Assembly (NCBI GenBank): GCA_003612395.1
Contig: RAYQ01000002.1
Coordinates: 124,001-188,000, forward strand
Origin: Parablautia intestinalis
Lineage (GTDB): Bacteria > Bacillota > Clostridia > Lachnospirales > Lachnospiraceae
Reading direction: 5' to 3'
DNA length: 64,000 bases
A model generated the notes under the pieces. The model saw only the letters and a program-made list of their open reading frames with translations. It was not told the origin of the DNA and did no database searches. The position numbers and the translations under genes were made by a program. Of the stretch, positions 25,809 to 34,785 are shown piece by piece (the stretch's first letter is position 1; every line of letters starts with the position of its first letter).

Positions 25809-25842
25809 CCCTGGCAATAAATGTTTCGGAATGGAGGAAAAG

Positions 25843-27555
25843 ATGAGGAGAGAGCGCTATTTTATCCGCTATTTATACAAGTGGCTTATTTTGGTTTTTT
25901 TCCTGTTTACCATAGTCAGTATTAGCTTTAATATGCTGAATTATCAGAGGGAAAGGGAATATTACTCTGAAATTATTGAAAAAGAGCAGCAGGACAGAAT
26001 CAATTATCTTTCCAAAAATATTGAGGATGGATTCATAAAGCTTAAAATTACCGCGAGTATGATTTTGAAAGAGGATGTGGTGAAAGAGCTGTACTGCAAG
26101 TGGGATTTTATCAACAGCTATGAGAGAAGCAAGCTGCTGGATAATATCAGAAGGCGCTGTCTGGAAATAGACAATTTGAACTCCTTTGTTTCTTCCAGCG
26201 CCTTTTACCTGCCGGAGCGGGGGCTTAAAATTGACGGCAACGGTTTCGGGATCGTTGGCAGACAGGCGTATGATTTTGCAAACCCGGACTGGTACGGGGA
26301 TAGAATTATTATGAAGGACAAAAAAGCGTATATTGTGGAAATGTCCAGAAAAAATTATCTGAAAGGATGGGAGGAAGATAATATTCTGGGGATCTTTGTG
26401 ATTGAGCTGGACGAGAAGGTGATTCGGGAAGAACTTGCCTTTGCCAAGATGATGGAAGGGGATATTCTCTTTATGACAGATTATCAGAAGAGCACGCTTC
26501 TTTTTCAGACAGCTCCAATAGACCTGAAAGAAATAGAGGTGCAGGAAGTACCGGGTGAGATACAGGTGGATAAGGAAAGCTATATTCTGATGCGTTCTAA
26601 AGGCGGTGGCTATTTTTTTGAGCTGTATTACATGCAGGATCAGACTTTTATCCGTCTGATAAGAGAAAGGATGCTCATCAGTATATTGACCTTTATCGGT
26701 GCGATAGTGCTGACCCTTCTGGCGGCCAGCGCCGTATTTTACAGGAGAATTTACCGGCCTTTGGAAATTCTTCTGGTGGATGCCTTTGCCCGGATTAAGG
26801 AATCTCATTTTTCCTACCGGATCCCTCTGCCGGAAAAGGAAAGTGTTTTCACCAATCTGTATCAGAACTTCAATTACATGGCACAGCGGATTGATACCCT
26901 GGTTTCCAGGGAGCTTCAGCAGAAAATTCTGGTAAATCAGGCAAATTTTAAGCATTTACAGGCTCAGATTAACCCGCATTTTATGTATAACAGTTATTTC
27001 CTTTTATACCGGATGATTAAGAAGGGCGATAAAGAAGGGAGCCTTTTGGTCTGTGAAAGCCTTGGAAAATTTTTTAAGTATATCACAAGGGATTCGGAAG
27101 AGAGCAAAAAGCTTGGGGATGAAATAGCTCATGCCCGATCCTATGGCGTGATTCAGGGATTCCGTTTTAAGAATATATTGCAGATGGATTTTGCGGAATT
27201 GCCGGAAAAATATGGATATATTGAAGTGCCAAGGCTGATCATTCAGCCATTAATCGAAAATGTCTTTAAGTATGTGGTAAATGAGCTGGATGAGGAGGAA
27301 AAAATTATCCTCAGGGTAAAATATGAGGAGGAAGGCGGGCATCTTTTTGTCTGTGTGGAGAATTCCGGAAATATTGAGGATACCCGGCTTGAAAGGATCA
27401 GAGAAAAGTTTGGAGAGCCAAAAGAAAATGAGGATATCACTGCACTGGCCAATATTTCCTTCAGGCTGAATGTTTTTTTTGACCAGGAGGATTCCGTAAC
27501 CGTGAGCAGGTCAGAACTTGGCGGACTTAAGGTATGCCTGCGCCTTAAATTGTGA
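25843..27555 (+). CDS. Sensor histidine kinase, YesM type
   Basis: A 570-residue membrane kinase. Seen: transmembrane helix 1 (about residues 14-33), an extracellular sensing region of about 230 residues, transmembrane helix 2 (about 278-302), a HAMP-like linker, the His_kinase domain of the LytS/YesM class with QINPHFMYNS (phosphoacceptor His379), and a C-terminal ATPase with the N box RLIIQPLIENVFKYVV. The later ATP-site motifs are worn: ENSGNIED stands where D-x-G-x-G is expected. The start ATG 25843 has GGAGG five bases before. With the response regulator 8 bp downstream and the ABC genes after it, this should sense an extracellular sugar or a ligand-loaded binding protein. Confidence 0.92.
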   Translation: MRRERYFIRYLYKWLILVFFLFTIVSISFNMLNYQREREYYSEIIEKEQQDRINYLSKNIEDGFIKLKITASMILKEDVVKELYCKWDFINSYERSKLLDNIRRRCLEIDNLNSFVSSSAFYLPERGLKIDGNGFGIVGRQAYDFANPDWYGDRIIMKDKKAYIVEMSRKNYLKGWEEDNILGIFVIELDEKVIREELAFAKMMEGDILFMTDYQKSTLLFQTAPIDLKEIEVQEVPGEIQVDKESYILMRSKGGGYFFELYYMQDQTFIRLIRERMLISILTFIGAIVLTLLAASAVFYRRIYRPLEILLVDAFARIKESHFSYRIPLPEKESVFTNLYQNFNYMAQRIDTLVSRELQQKILVNQANFKHLQAQINPHFMYNSYFLLYRMIKKGDKEGSLLVCESLGKFFKYITRDSEESKKLGDEIAHARSYGVIQGFRFKNILQMDFAELPEKYGYIEVPRLIIQPLIENVFKYVVNELDEEEKIILRVKYEEEGGHLFVCVENSGNIEDTRLERIREKFGEPKENEDITALANISFRLNVFFDQEDSVTVSRSELGGLKVCLRLKL

Positions 27556-27563
27556 GGTGACGT

Positions 27564-29198
27564 ATGAAAAAGGATAAAAAATATACCATGCTGATTGTGG
27601 ATGATGAACCGATTATTTCGGACGGGATTAAGGATCTGTTTGAAGAAAGTTTTGGAGACATTTTCAGCATTTGTAATTGCTATCACCCCAAAAGAGCGTT
27701 GGAAATCTTTAAGTACCGCCTGCCGGATGTGGTGGTAAGCGATGTGAGAATGCCTAAAATGACAGGAATAGAGATGGCCGAAAAAATGCGAAGGGTAAAG
27801 CAGGATATTCATGTGCTTTTTTTGTCTGGATATGACGAATTTGACTATGTTTATTCTGCTATTAAGCAGGATGCGGATGATTATATTCTAAAAACAGAAG
27901 GGGATGATATCATCCTTGCGGCCATGAAAAAGATGGTGGACCTTCTGGAGAGTGAAAATTTGTTCAGGGAGGAATTTGAAAGCGCCAGAAGCAGGATATC
28001 TTATATGGCGCCTGCCTTTAAGGAGAAAGCCTTAGGGCAGCTTTTGGATGGGGATATTGGTTCGGAGGAAGCATGGAAAGAGCTTATGGCGGATTTAGAG
28101 AATCCGGTTTCCATGGAGGGACATCTTCTTATGCTCTTGGGCGCTGTGAAGAATAAAGTAGATCCGGAAACCCAGAAAAGAATTTTAACAGCTATGGAAC
28201 AGACACTGATGAGAGTGTATGGGAATAAAATTGCATGTATTCACAAGATGATATACAGGCAGTCCTTTGTATGGCTTCTGGAAACAGAAGAAGGGGAGCT
28301 GCCGGAGCTTTTGCAGGTAACACTCTTAGACGTTCAGAAGATGCTGGAAGAAGAACTGGATACAGGTATTGCCTTTGGCATTGCAGGAAAGGGCGTAAAG
28401 TGGAATGAACTGGCCCAAAAGCACAGCAGTCTTTGGACAGAAATGTTAAGACAGACCGTAGATAAGGAAAGCGGTATTGTGATGGAAAGGGTGGAAGATG
28501 AGGCCGGCATTTCTTTTAATGGGGAAGAAACCGGCTTTGAAGAGATGGTGGTGCCTGTGGCGGAAAAAATTCATGTGATGGAGGAATTTCTTTCCGGTGG
28601 AGACAGGGAAGCTTTTATGGAAGAGATGGAAAAAATATTAAGTCTGCTCTCCGGCGCAAAAAGGCATTCTATGTATGCGCTGGAAATATACTATTCTATT
28701 GCCAACATGCTGATTGCCTTTATTAACAGGCGAAATTTAAGAGCCCGGCTTGCCTCGAAAATTCGGCTGATGGAATTGTTTGATCCGGGCTCCTTCGTTA
28801 CATGGGAACAGGCGGCGGACTACATACGCGCTCTTATGGCGGCTGTTTTTGAGCTGAGTATATTTTCCGGACAAAGCGCAGGCGGAGGCATTACGGAACG
28901 GACGAAATCCTACATCCTCTCTCATCTGGGTGAGGACTTGTCTCTGACGGCAATCGGACAGGAAATCGGTTTTAATCCTATTTACCTGTCAAGAGTTTTT
29001 AAGCAGGCGGAAGGAATCGGTATCCGGGAGTATGTGGAGAATTGCAGAATGGATATGGCAAAGAGGCTGATCCTGCATTCCCGTATGAAAATTTATGAGA
29101 TTGCAGAAAGATGCGGCTATTCCAACACTGCTTATTTTATCAAAATATTTAAGGCACATTTTGGCTTCTCACCCCAGGAAACCAGGAACAAAGAGTAA
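27564..29198 (+). CDS. Response regulator with AraC-type DNA-binding domain (YesN type)
   Basis: A 544-residue regulator. The receiver domain at residues 7-130 has the acidic pair DD13-14, phosphoacceptor Asp60 in VVVSDVRMPKMTG and the YILKTEG lysine. A long middle region of unknown fold follows, and the last 100 residues are an AraC double helix-turn-helix (LTAIGQEIGFNPIYLSRVFK, and IYEIAERCGYSNTAYFIKIF). It begins 8 bp after the kinase, so they are one operon. It most likely activates the transporter genes that start 142 bp downstream. Confidence 0.94.
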   Translation: MKKDKKYTMLIVDDEPIISDGIKDLFEESFGDIFSICNCYHPKRALEIFKYRLPDVVVSDVRMPKMTGIEMAEKMRRVKQDIHVLFLSGYDEFDYVYSAIKQDADDYILKTEGDDIILAAMKKMVDLLESENLFREEFESARSRISYMAPAFKEKALGQLLDGDIGSEEAWKELMADLENPVSMEGHLLMLLGAVKNKVDPETQKRILTAMEQTLMRVYGNKIACIHKMIYRQSFVWLLETEEGELPELLQVTLLDVQKMLEEELDTGIAFGIAGKGVKWNELAQKHSSLWTEMLRQTVDKESGIVMERVEDEAGISFNGEETGFEEMVVPVAEKIHVMEEFLSGGDREAFMEEMEKILSLLSGAKRHSMYALEIYYSIANMLIAFINRRNLRARLASKIRLMELFDPGSFVTWEQAADYIRALMAAVFELSIFSGQSAGGGITERTKSYILSHLGEDLSLTAIGQEIGFNPIYLSRVFKQAEGIGIREYVENCRMDMAKRLILHSRMKIYEIAERCGYSNTAYFIKIFKAHFGFSPQETRNKE

Positions 29199-29340
29199 AT
29201 TTTTTGTTATCAAAGTAAAAATAATATTATATCCCCCGCTTTTATGGATTGCTATAGTTACATTATAAAGGAAGCCGGATTGTAAAATCAGCCTGGCGGC
29301 TGACCTTATCAATCGGTTCCGACAAGAAGGGGGGACTTAA

Positions 29341-30255
29341 ATGAACGTAAAAGAAAAGAAAAAAAGCTGGTTCCGGAAGGAACTGCCATTCCATCTCATG
29401 CTGTTTCCGGCAGTGATTCTTACCTTTATATTCAAGTATATTCCTTTTATAGGAATCTCTATGGCATTTGAGAGCTATACGCCGCTAAAGGGAATGTTTG
29501 ACCAGAAATGGGTGGGAATGGAGAATTACAGGTATTTGTTTTCTTTGCCTGGCTTTGGGAGCGTGATTTGGAATACCATTTTCATTGCGGTGATGAAGAT
29601 GGTGGGAAATCTGGTTTTTCCGGTACTGATTGCGCTTTTGTTAAATGAAGTCCGGGGAAGGCACTACAAGAAAACGGTGCAGACAGTGCTCTATCTGCCG
29701 CACTTTATCTCCTGGGCAGCTCTTGCCGGAATTTTTATTGATATCTTATCTCCATCGGGAGGAATTGTGAATCAGATTTTAAATTCCCTGGGAATGGACT
29801 CTGTGTTCTTCCTGGGAGATTCCAAAGTTTTCCCGTATACGGTGGCGGTGACGGATATCTGGAAAGAATTAGGATGGGGAACAATTGTCTATCTGGCGGC
29901 GATCACGGGGATCGACCCAACCTACTATGAGGCGGCAAAAATTGACGGCGCCAACCGTTTTAAACAGGTTTTGTATGTGACAATCCCAAGTATTCTGCCA
30001 ATGATTCTTCTGATGATGGTGTTAAGCGTTGGGAATGTTTTGCAGGCAGGATTTGAGCAGGTATTCAATCTATACAGCCCTCAGGTATATTCCACTGGGG
30101 ATATTATTGATACCTATGTGTACCGCATCGGCGTGATTGAGGCGAAGTTCGATTTGGCAACAGCGGTTGGACTGTTTAAATCGGCTATTTCCTTTGTCCT
30201 TATCATGATTGGTTATAAGCTGGCTGATAAGCTGGCCGGTTATAAGGTCTTTTAG
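29341..30255 (+). CDS. Sugar ABC transporter permease, LplB type
   Basis: A 304-residue inner component with six hydrophobic segments; the first lies at residues 17-37. The permease EAA loop is seen as YYEAAKIDGANRFKQVLYVTIP, cut here as EAAKIDGANRFKQVLYVTIP, near residue 198. It resembles LplB/YtcP-type permeases of the oligosaccharide CUT1 family. AGAAGGGGGG lies 6-8 bases before ATG. It is followed directly by the second permease and the binding protein. No ATPase gene is present, as usual for this type, which shares an MsmX-like ATPase encoded elsewhere. Confidence 0.93.
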   Translation: MNVKEKKKSWFRKELPFHLMLFPAVILTFIFKYIPFIGISMAFESYTPLKGMFDQKWVGMENYRYLFSLPGFGSVIWNTIFIAVMKMVGNLVFPVLIALLLNEVRGRHYKKTVQTVLYLPHFISWAALAGIFIDILSPSGGIVNQILNSLGMDSVFFLGDSKVFPYTVAVTDIWKELGWGTIVYLAAITGIDPTYYEAAKIDGANRFKQVLYVTIPSILPMILLMMVLSVGNVLQAGFEQVFNLYSPQVYSTGDIIDTYVYRIGVIEAKFDLATAVGLFKSAISFVLIMIGYKLADKLAGYKVF

Positions 30256-30271
30256 GGAAGGATGGTGCGAA

Positions 30272-31168
30272 ATGAAGGTAAAAGAATCTTTTTCAAGAAA
30301 AGTATTTAATGTAATAAATTATATTATTCTTGGCCTGCTGGGACTTTCCTGCCTGCTGCCCTTAATCAACCTGTTTGCCATTTCCTTCAGCGAAAGGGCT
30401 ATGGTGGACGCTAATGCAGTCACTTTCTGGCCTAAAGGATTCAGTACGGCGGCTTATGAGTACATATTATCCAACAAGCAATATTACCAGTCTTTTGCAA
30501 TCACCATCGGGAGAGTCCTCTTAGGATGGATTGTAAATCTGGTCCTGATTGTGCTGGTAGCCTATCCTTTGTCAAAAGATGACCCCAGAATTTTTAAGTG
30601 CAGAAAATACTACACCTGGTTTTTCCTGATAACAATGGTCTTTAACGGCGGACTGATACCCACTTACCTGGTGGTGAGCAAGCTCCACATGATCAATTCT
30701 TTCTGGGCATTAATTCTGCCGGAGGCCATGCCGATGTTCTGCGTGCTGATTACGATGAACTTCTTCAGGGGGCTTCCCAAGGCAATTGAAGAAGCGGCTC
30801 TGGTGGACGGGGCCAACTGGTTTGTCACCATGGTACAGATTTATCTGCCGCTGTCTAAGCCCTCTCTGGCAACGGTTTCGCTGTTTATCATTGTGAACCA
30901 CTGGAATGCCTGGTTTGACGGACTGATTTACATGAATCTGCCGGAGAAATATCCGCTGATGACGTATCTGCAGTCGGTGGTTTTAAAGTTTGACGTAACC
31001 AAGATTACTTCCGAGCAGTTAATGCTAAATCCTAAGCTGGCGGAGGTGACGGGGCGCGGCATTAAGGGAGCGCTGATTCTGCTTTGTACGGTGCCAATCC
31101 TCATGATCTATCCCTTCCTGCAAAGATACTTTGTATCCGGCGTGGTGATGGGAAGCGTGAAGGAATAA
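30272..31168 (+). CDS. Sugar ABC transporter permease, YtcP type
   Basis: A 298-residue protein with six hydrophobic segments and the EAA loop EEAALVDGANWFVTMVQIYL near residue 190. It starts at ATG 30272 (GGGAAGGA about 9 bases before), 16 bp after the first permease. It is the second half of the heterodimeric channel, consistent with CUT1-family import of di- or oligosaccharides across the membrane. Confidence 0.93.
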   Translation: MKVKESFSRKVFNVINYIILGLLGLSCLLPLINLFAISFSERAMVDANAVTFWPKGFSTAAYEYILSNKQYYQSFAITIGRVLLGWIVNLVLIVLVAYPLSKDDPRIFKCRKYYTWFFLITMVFNGGLIPTYLVVSKLHMINSFWALILPEAMPMFCVLITMNFFRGLPKAIEEAALVDGANWFVTMVQIYLPLSKPSLATVSLFIIVNHWNAWFDGLIYMNLPEKYPLMTYLQSVVLKFDVTKITSEQLMLNPKLAEVTGRGIKGALILLCTVPILMIYPFLQRYFVSGVVMGSVKE

Positions 31169-31205
31169 AAAATAAAATGAATAATTTAAGAATGGAGGAT
31201 TTTAT

Positions 31206-32945
31206 ATGAAAAGCAAAAAAATTTTAGCTCTGCTGCTTACGGGCGCTATGGTAATGTCCGTAGCCGCATGTGGAAAAAACGAACAGACTTCCGGCGGTGA
31301 TTCAAATGCCGGCGGACAGGAAGAGACCGGCGCGCAGACGGCGGAAACAGAAAGCGGGAGTGATTCAAATGCCGGCGGGGGCGGGCTCACTGAAGTGACT
31401 TATATGCATAAGTTAAACGGAACGGAAAAGTATGTTGGAAATGGCGATATCAACAATAACGTTTATACCCGCTGCTATGAGGACGAGCTTGGGATTAAGC
31501 TTAATTTTACCGTTGCGGCGGCAGGAGACGATTATACCCAGAAACTGACCATGGCAATTGCATCCAATGATCTGCCGGATCTGATGGATCTTCCCGCAGA
31601 GGAATTTTCGGAGCTTGCCAATGCAGGAATGCTGGCAGACATCACGGACAGCTATGATACTTACGCGTCTGATTTGTTAAAACAGACCATTGAAGTGGAT
31701 GGAGGAATTCAGCTTGCATCTGCCAAAGTGGACGGACGGCTGTATGGAATTCCCCAGTTATCCGCTGCAGACGGTACCTGCGATTTGCTTTGGATTCGTA
31801 CGGACTGGCTGGAAAACCTGGGACTTAAGGCGCCCACAACCATGGACGAGCTGATTGAGGTGGCAAGGGCATTCCGCTATGACGATCCGGATGGAAACGG
31901 AGTGGATGACACCTGGGGCATTGGATTCCAGAAAGATATTGTGACGGAAGACGGGGCAAGCCCTGGAAGCTTTGAAGGATTTTTTGCAGCTTATGGCGCT
32001 TATGCCCGCGCATGGGTAAAGGATGAAAGCGGCAAGGTTACCTACAGCGGTATCAATGAAGGGATGAAGGATGCGCTGGCACAGTTAAACCAGATGTATC
32101 AGGACGGCCTGATTGACCCTGAGTTCGGTGTAAAGGATACGGTAAAGCTCTCTGAGGATATTGCAGCAGGAAAAGTCGGTATGTTCTACGGCTTAGAGGG
32201 TATGCCATGGGGCGCATGTAAGAGCAACATTGAAAACAATCCGGATGCGGACTGGCAGTGTTATCCTATCGTATCGGCTACCAGCGAGCCTGCAAAGCCC
32301 ATCACTTATGTAAGGATCAGCCGGTACTATGCGGCAAATGCAAACTGCGAAAATCCTGAGGCGCTGATCAAAATTGCCAACGTATTTCAGGACAAAATCA
32401 ATTCCCTGGAGTCTACGGAAGAAACCCTTAACACCTTTGGCGTAGACCCGGCAACAGGAATCAACTTTGCAGAATATGCGGCATTTGCAATGGACCCTGC
32501 TATTCAAAAATGCAATACTTACTATGCGGAGATTAAGTCAACCTTAGAGGGAGAGACCACGGTAGAGGAGATTCACCCTGAGGCGGCGCGCTACTACAAA
32601 GTTATCAAGAACTTTATTGACAATGGTATGGATAAGGGACAGGATTCCTTAGGATGGAATTATTATAAGTTTATCGGACCGGAGGGAAGCTGGAACACTA
32701 TCATCAATGATTACAAGGCAAATGACAAGCTGGTGCAGTCCGTATTTTTTGGAGCTCCCACACCTACCATGAGCACGAACCTTTCCGCTCTTAATAAAAT
32801 GCAGGCTGAAACTTGTGTAAATATCATCATGGGTAGCCAGCCGGCGGACAGCTTTGACGAATTTGTAAGCAACTGGAAGAGCTTAGGCGGCGATACCATC
32901 ACGGAAGAAGTAAACGAGTGGTACAACACAACCTTTGGCAACTAA
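31206..32945 (+). CDS. Extracellular solute-binding lipoprotein, LplA type
   Basis: A 579-residue surface receptor. The signal peptide ends in the lipobox SVAAC (lipidated Cys22). A low-complexity linker follows, with the unit DSNAGG twice, encoded by a short direct repeat (gtgattcaaatgccggcgg). The rest reads as a family 1 sugar-binding protein (TMAIASNDLPDLMDLPAEEF near residue 113, EMFYGLEGMPWG-like segment near 325). Large size (over 500 residues) is typical of the LplA group that works with YesM/YesN. GGAGG precedes the ATG. It delivers substrate to the two permeases upstream. Confidence 0.93.
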   Translation: MKSKKILALLLTGAMVMSVAACGKNEQTSGGDSNAGGQEETGAQTAETESGSDSNAGGGGLTEVTYMHKLNGTEKYVGNGDINNNVYTRCYEDELGIKLNFTVAAAGDDYTQKLTMAIASNDLPDLMDLPAEEFSELANAGMLADITDSYDTYASDLLKQTIEVDGGIQLASAKVDGRLYGIPQLSAADGTCDLLWIRTDWLENLGLKAPTTMDELIEVARAFRYDDPDGNGVDDTWGIGFQKDIVTEDGASPGSFEGFFAAYGAYARAWVKDESGKVTYSGINEGMKDALAQLNQMYQDGLIDPEFGVKDTVKLSEDIAAGKVGMFYGLEGMPWGACKSNIENNPDADWQCYPIVSATSEPAKPITYVRISRYYAANANCENPEALIKIANVFQDKINSLESTEETLNTFGVDPATGINFAEYAAFAMDPAIQKCNTYYAEIKSTLEGETTVEEIHPEAARYYKVIKNFIDNGMDKGQDSLGWNYYKFIGPEGSWNTIINDYKANDKLVQSVFFGAPTPTMSTNLSALNKMQAETCVNIIMGSQPADSFDEFVSNWKSLGGDTITEEVNEWYNTTFGN

Positions 32946-32957
32946 ATTCCAAATTTC

Positions 32958-33005
32958 TCAGGGACTGTTAAGCAATATGAAAAGATATTTCTGAGCAGTT
33001 CCTGA
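32958..33005 (+). terminator. Possible terminator after the binding protein
   Basis: TCAGGGACTG (32958-32967) can pair with CAGTTCCTGA (32996-33005) with one G-U pair. The loop is long and only TTT follows. Weak candidate for reduced read-through into the hydrolase genes. Confidence 0.35.
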
Positions 33006-33009
33006 TTTC

Positions 33010-33088
33010 GTTAACAATAAGCCGACTCGCGAAGCGTGGCAGCGTTTGGTTAACATAAGGGCAGCCCGCGGAGCGTGCCGGCCTTGTT
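33010..33088 (+). repeat. Two REP-like repeats in tandem (copies 8 and 9)
   Basis: 33010-33048 matches the consensus closely (acaataagccgactcgcgaa then gcgtggcagcg). 33049-33088 is a diverged second unit (taacataagggcagcccgcg). They lie between the binding protein and the GH32-like gene. Confidence 0.8.
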
Positions 33089-33120
33089 TATAATACTATA
33101 TTTGAAAGAAAGGCAGCGAA

Positions 33121-34569
33121 ATGAAAGGAAACAGAAATATTTTTTACACGCCGGAAAATCAATACCCTGGGATGCCACATGGGGAAATGTGCGGAGATTT
33201 TATGCCTTTTTTCTGGCAGGGAACATTTTATTTGTTTTATTTGTATAAATACTGCGTGTATGCGGTGGAAACAAAGGACTTTGTATCTTTTGGAGAGCCT
33301 TATCTGGTACTGCAAAACGGCTCCCCCGAGGATCAGGACTGGCATATTGGGACAGGCAGCGTATTTGAGCATGAAGGAATCTTCTATTTCCACTATACGG
33401 GATTTTGTGAGTCAAACCACGGCGTGGAAGAGAAAAATGAGCAGGTGGTTATGCGGGCGCTCAGCAGGGATTTAAAGACCTGGGAGAAGGACCTTTCCTT
33501 CTTTTTCAAACCGGATGCCAGGTATTATGGAAACCTTCACTGGCGGGATCCCCATGTTTTTTGGAATGAGGAGATTGGGAAATACTGCATGCTGATTACG
33601 GCTACTGAAAAGGAAGGGGCTTATTTAAGAAGCGGGTGCACGGCAGTATATGTATCGGAAGATGTAAGAAACTGGGAGCGCTATAAAACTTTGTATGCAC
33701 CCCGCACCTTCATCACCCATGAATGCCACGACTGCTTTCAGATGGGCGGCAAGTGGTATCTGTCCTTTTCCAACTATTCCAGGTGGTGGGAAACAAGATA
33801 TCGTATGGCGGATGCCTTTGACGGGCCCTATAAGGTGCCGGAAAAGGACGATATGTTTGACGGCCGCGAGTATTATGCGGCAAAATCCGTGACGGATGGG
33901 GAAAAACGCTATATGGTTGGCTGGGAGTCCATCCGTGAGGGATGCAAGGACAGCGGGAGGCACCTCTGGGGAGGAAATCTTCTTGTCCATGAGCTTACAT
34001 TAAGAGCAGACGGCAGCCTTGGGGTGAAGCTGCCGGAAAAAATAGAGAAGTCTTTTAATACACCTCTTTCCATCTGGCCGACAGAAAGGCAGGGCAGCCT
34101 TAGTGGTGATGCGGACAAAATAGAAGTCTGTGCGGAAGATGGATTTGGCTGGGCGGAGCTTGGCAGGTTAAAAGAAATCTGTATGTTCCAAACTACTATA
34201 ACCTGGGAGGAAGGAACCCGGGCGGCCGGACTTATGATCCACGCGGATGCGGATTTGAAAAAGTGGTGCCAGCTGAGACTGGAGTTTAAGCACGGCAGGA
34301 TTGAGATGGACCGCTACAACAGAGTGGACGGCGATCAGCAGTATTTGGACGAAAGGCCTGTTACATTTAAGGGAAACAGCGCGCAGGTGAAGCTTGTGGT
34401 GAGCGGAAACATTATGCTTGTCTATGTGGACGATGTGGCGCTGACCGCTAGATGCTATGAAATCGGCGTTGGATCCATTGGAATCTTCACAGAATACGGG
34501 AAGATTGTCTGTACGGATACCCAATTGCTGGAGCAGGAAAAGTGTGAGAAGACTTGTGCTACTGCGTAG
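33121..34569 (+). CDS. GH32-like glycoside hydrolase (fructosidase type)
   Basis: A 482-residue protein with a five-bladed propeller pattern followed by a C-terminal beta-sandwich region (from about 340). The three GH32 acidic positions can be placed: the nucleophile region reads CGDFMPFFWQGTFYLFYL (Asp26), the RDP motif reads HWRDPHVFW (Asp143) and the EC motif reads THECHDCFQ (Glu201). GH32 enzymes cut beta-fructofuranosyl bonds in sucrose, inulin or levan. The WMNDPNG block is strongly altered, so the exact substrate may differ. There is no signal peptide, so it should act in the cytoplasm on imported sugar. Members of GH43/GH68 share the fold; GH32 is the better fit. Confidence 0.8.
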   Translation: MKGNRNIFYTPENQYPGMPHGEMCGDFMPFFWQGTFYLFYLYKYCVYAVETKDFVSFGEPYLVLQNGSPEDQDWHIGTGSVFEHEGIFYFHYTGFCESNHGVEEKNEQVVMRALSRDLKTWEKDLSFFFKPDARYYGNLHWRDPHVFWNEEIGKYCMLITATEKEGAYLRSGCTAVYVSEDVRNWERYKTLYAPRTFITHECHDCFQMGGKWYLSFSNYSRWWETRYRMADAFDGPYKVPEKDDMFDGREYYAAKSVTDGEKRYMVGWESIREGCKDSGRHLWGGNLLVHELTLRADGSLGVKLPEKIEKSFNTPLSIWPTERQGSLSGDADKIEVCAEDGFGWAELGRLKEICMFQTTITWEEGTRAAGLMIHADADLKKWCQLRLEFKHGRIEMDRYNRVDGDQQYLDERPVTFKGNSAQVKLVVSGNIMLVYVDDVALTARCYEIGVGSIGIFTEYGKIVCTDTQLLEQEKCEKTCATA

Positions 34570-34617
34570 CGGAAAAATGTTGGTCAGGCTAAGAAATCTG
34601 TAATCGCGCCTGTATTG

Positions 34618-34653
34618 GGAAAAGGAATTCTGATGTTTGGGGATTCCTTTTCC
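34618..34653 (+). terminator. Hairpin after the GH32-like gene
   Basis: GGAAAAGGAAT (34618-34628) pairs perfectly with ATTCCTTTTCC (34643-34653), 14-base loop. Only TGCGTTT follows. Confidence 0.6.
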
Positions 34654-34702
34654 TGCGTTTAATGCTTTTCAAAAACGTAAGGCAGGATATATACACAATG
34701 CT

Positions 34703-34732
34703 TTGACAGAATATGGCGGTGGCATTTATAAT
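34703..34732 (+). promoter_or_regulatory. Promoter for the GH172 gene
   Basis: TTGACA (34703-34708) and TATAAT (34727-34732), both perfect consensus, with an 18-base spacer, 54 bases before the ATG. Confidence 0.85.
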
Positions 34733-34785
34733 TTAGGATAAACAATTAAAACAAAACCTTTAACAGGAAAAAGGAGGGCGCTGTT

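Larger units (their letters stand above)
25428..25842. other. 415-bp non-coding region between purL and the sensor kinase
   Basis: It contains the purL terminator, an AT-rich stretch, and a GC-rich structured element (25648-25808). A reading frame is open through much of it in phase with the kinase but has no start or ribosome-binding site that fits. Confidence 0.7.

Noticed and set aside
25597-25842. N-terminal extension of the sensor kinase by about 80 residues
   Set aside because: The open frame runs through the hairpin element, lacks a ribosome-binding site, and ATG 25843 has GGAGG at ideal spacing followed by a normal first transmembrane helix.
25873-26955. 360-codon open frame on the minus strand inside the sensor kinase
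   Set aside because: It lies wholly opposite a well-supported kinase, has no recognisable domain and no fitting ribosome-binding site; its composition follows the sense gene.
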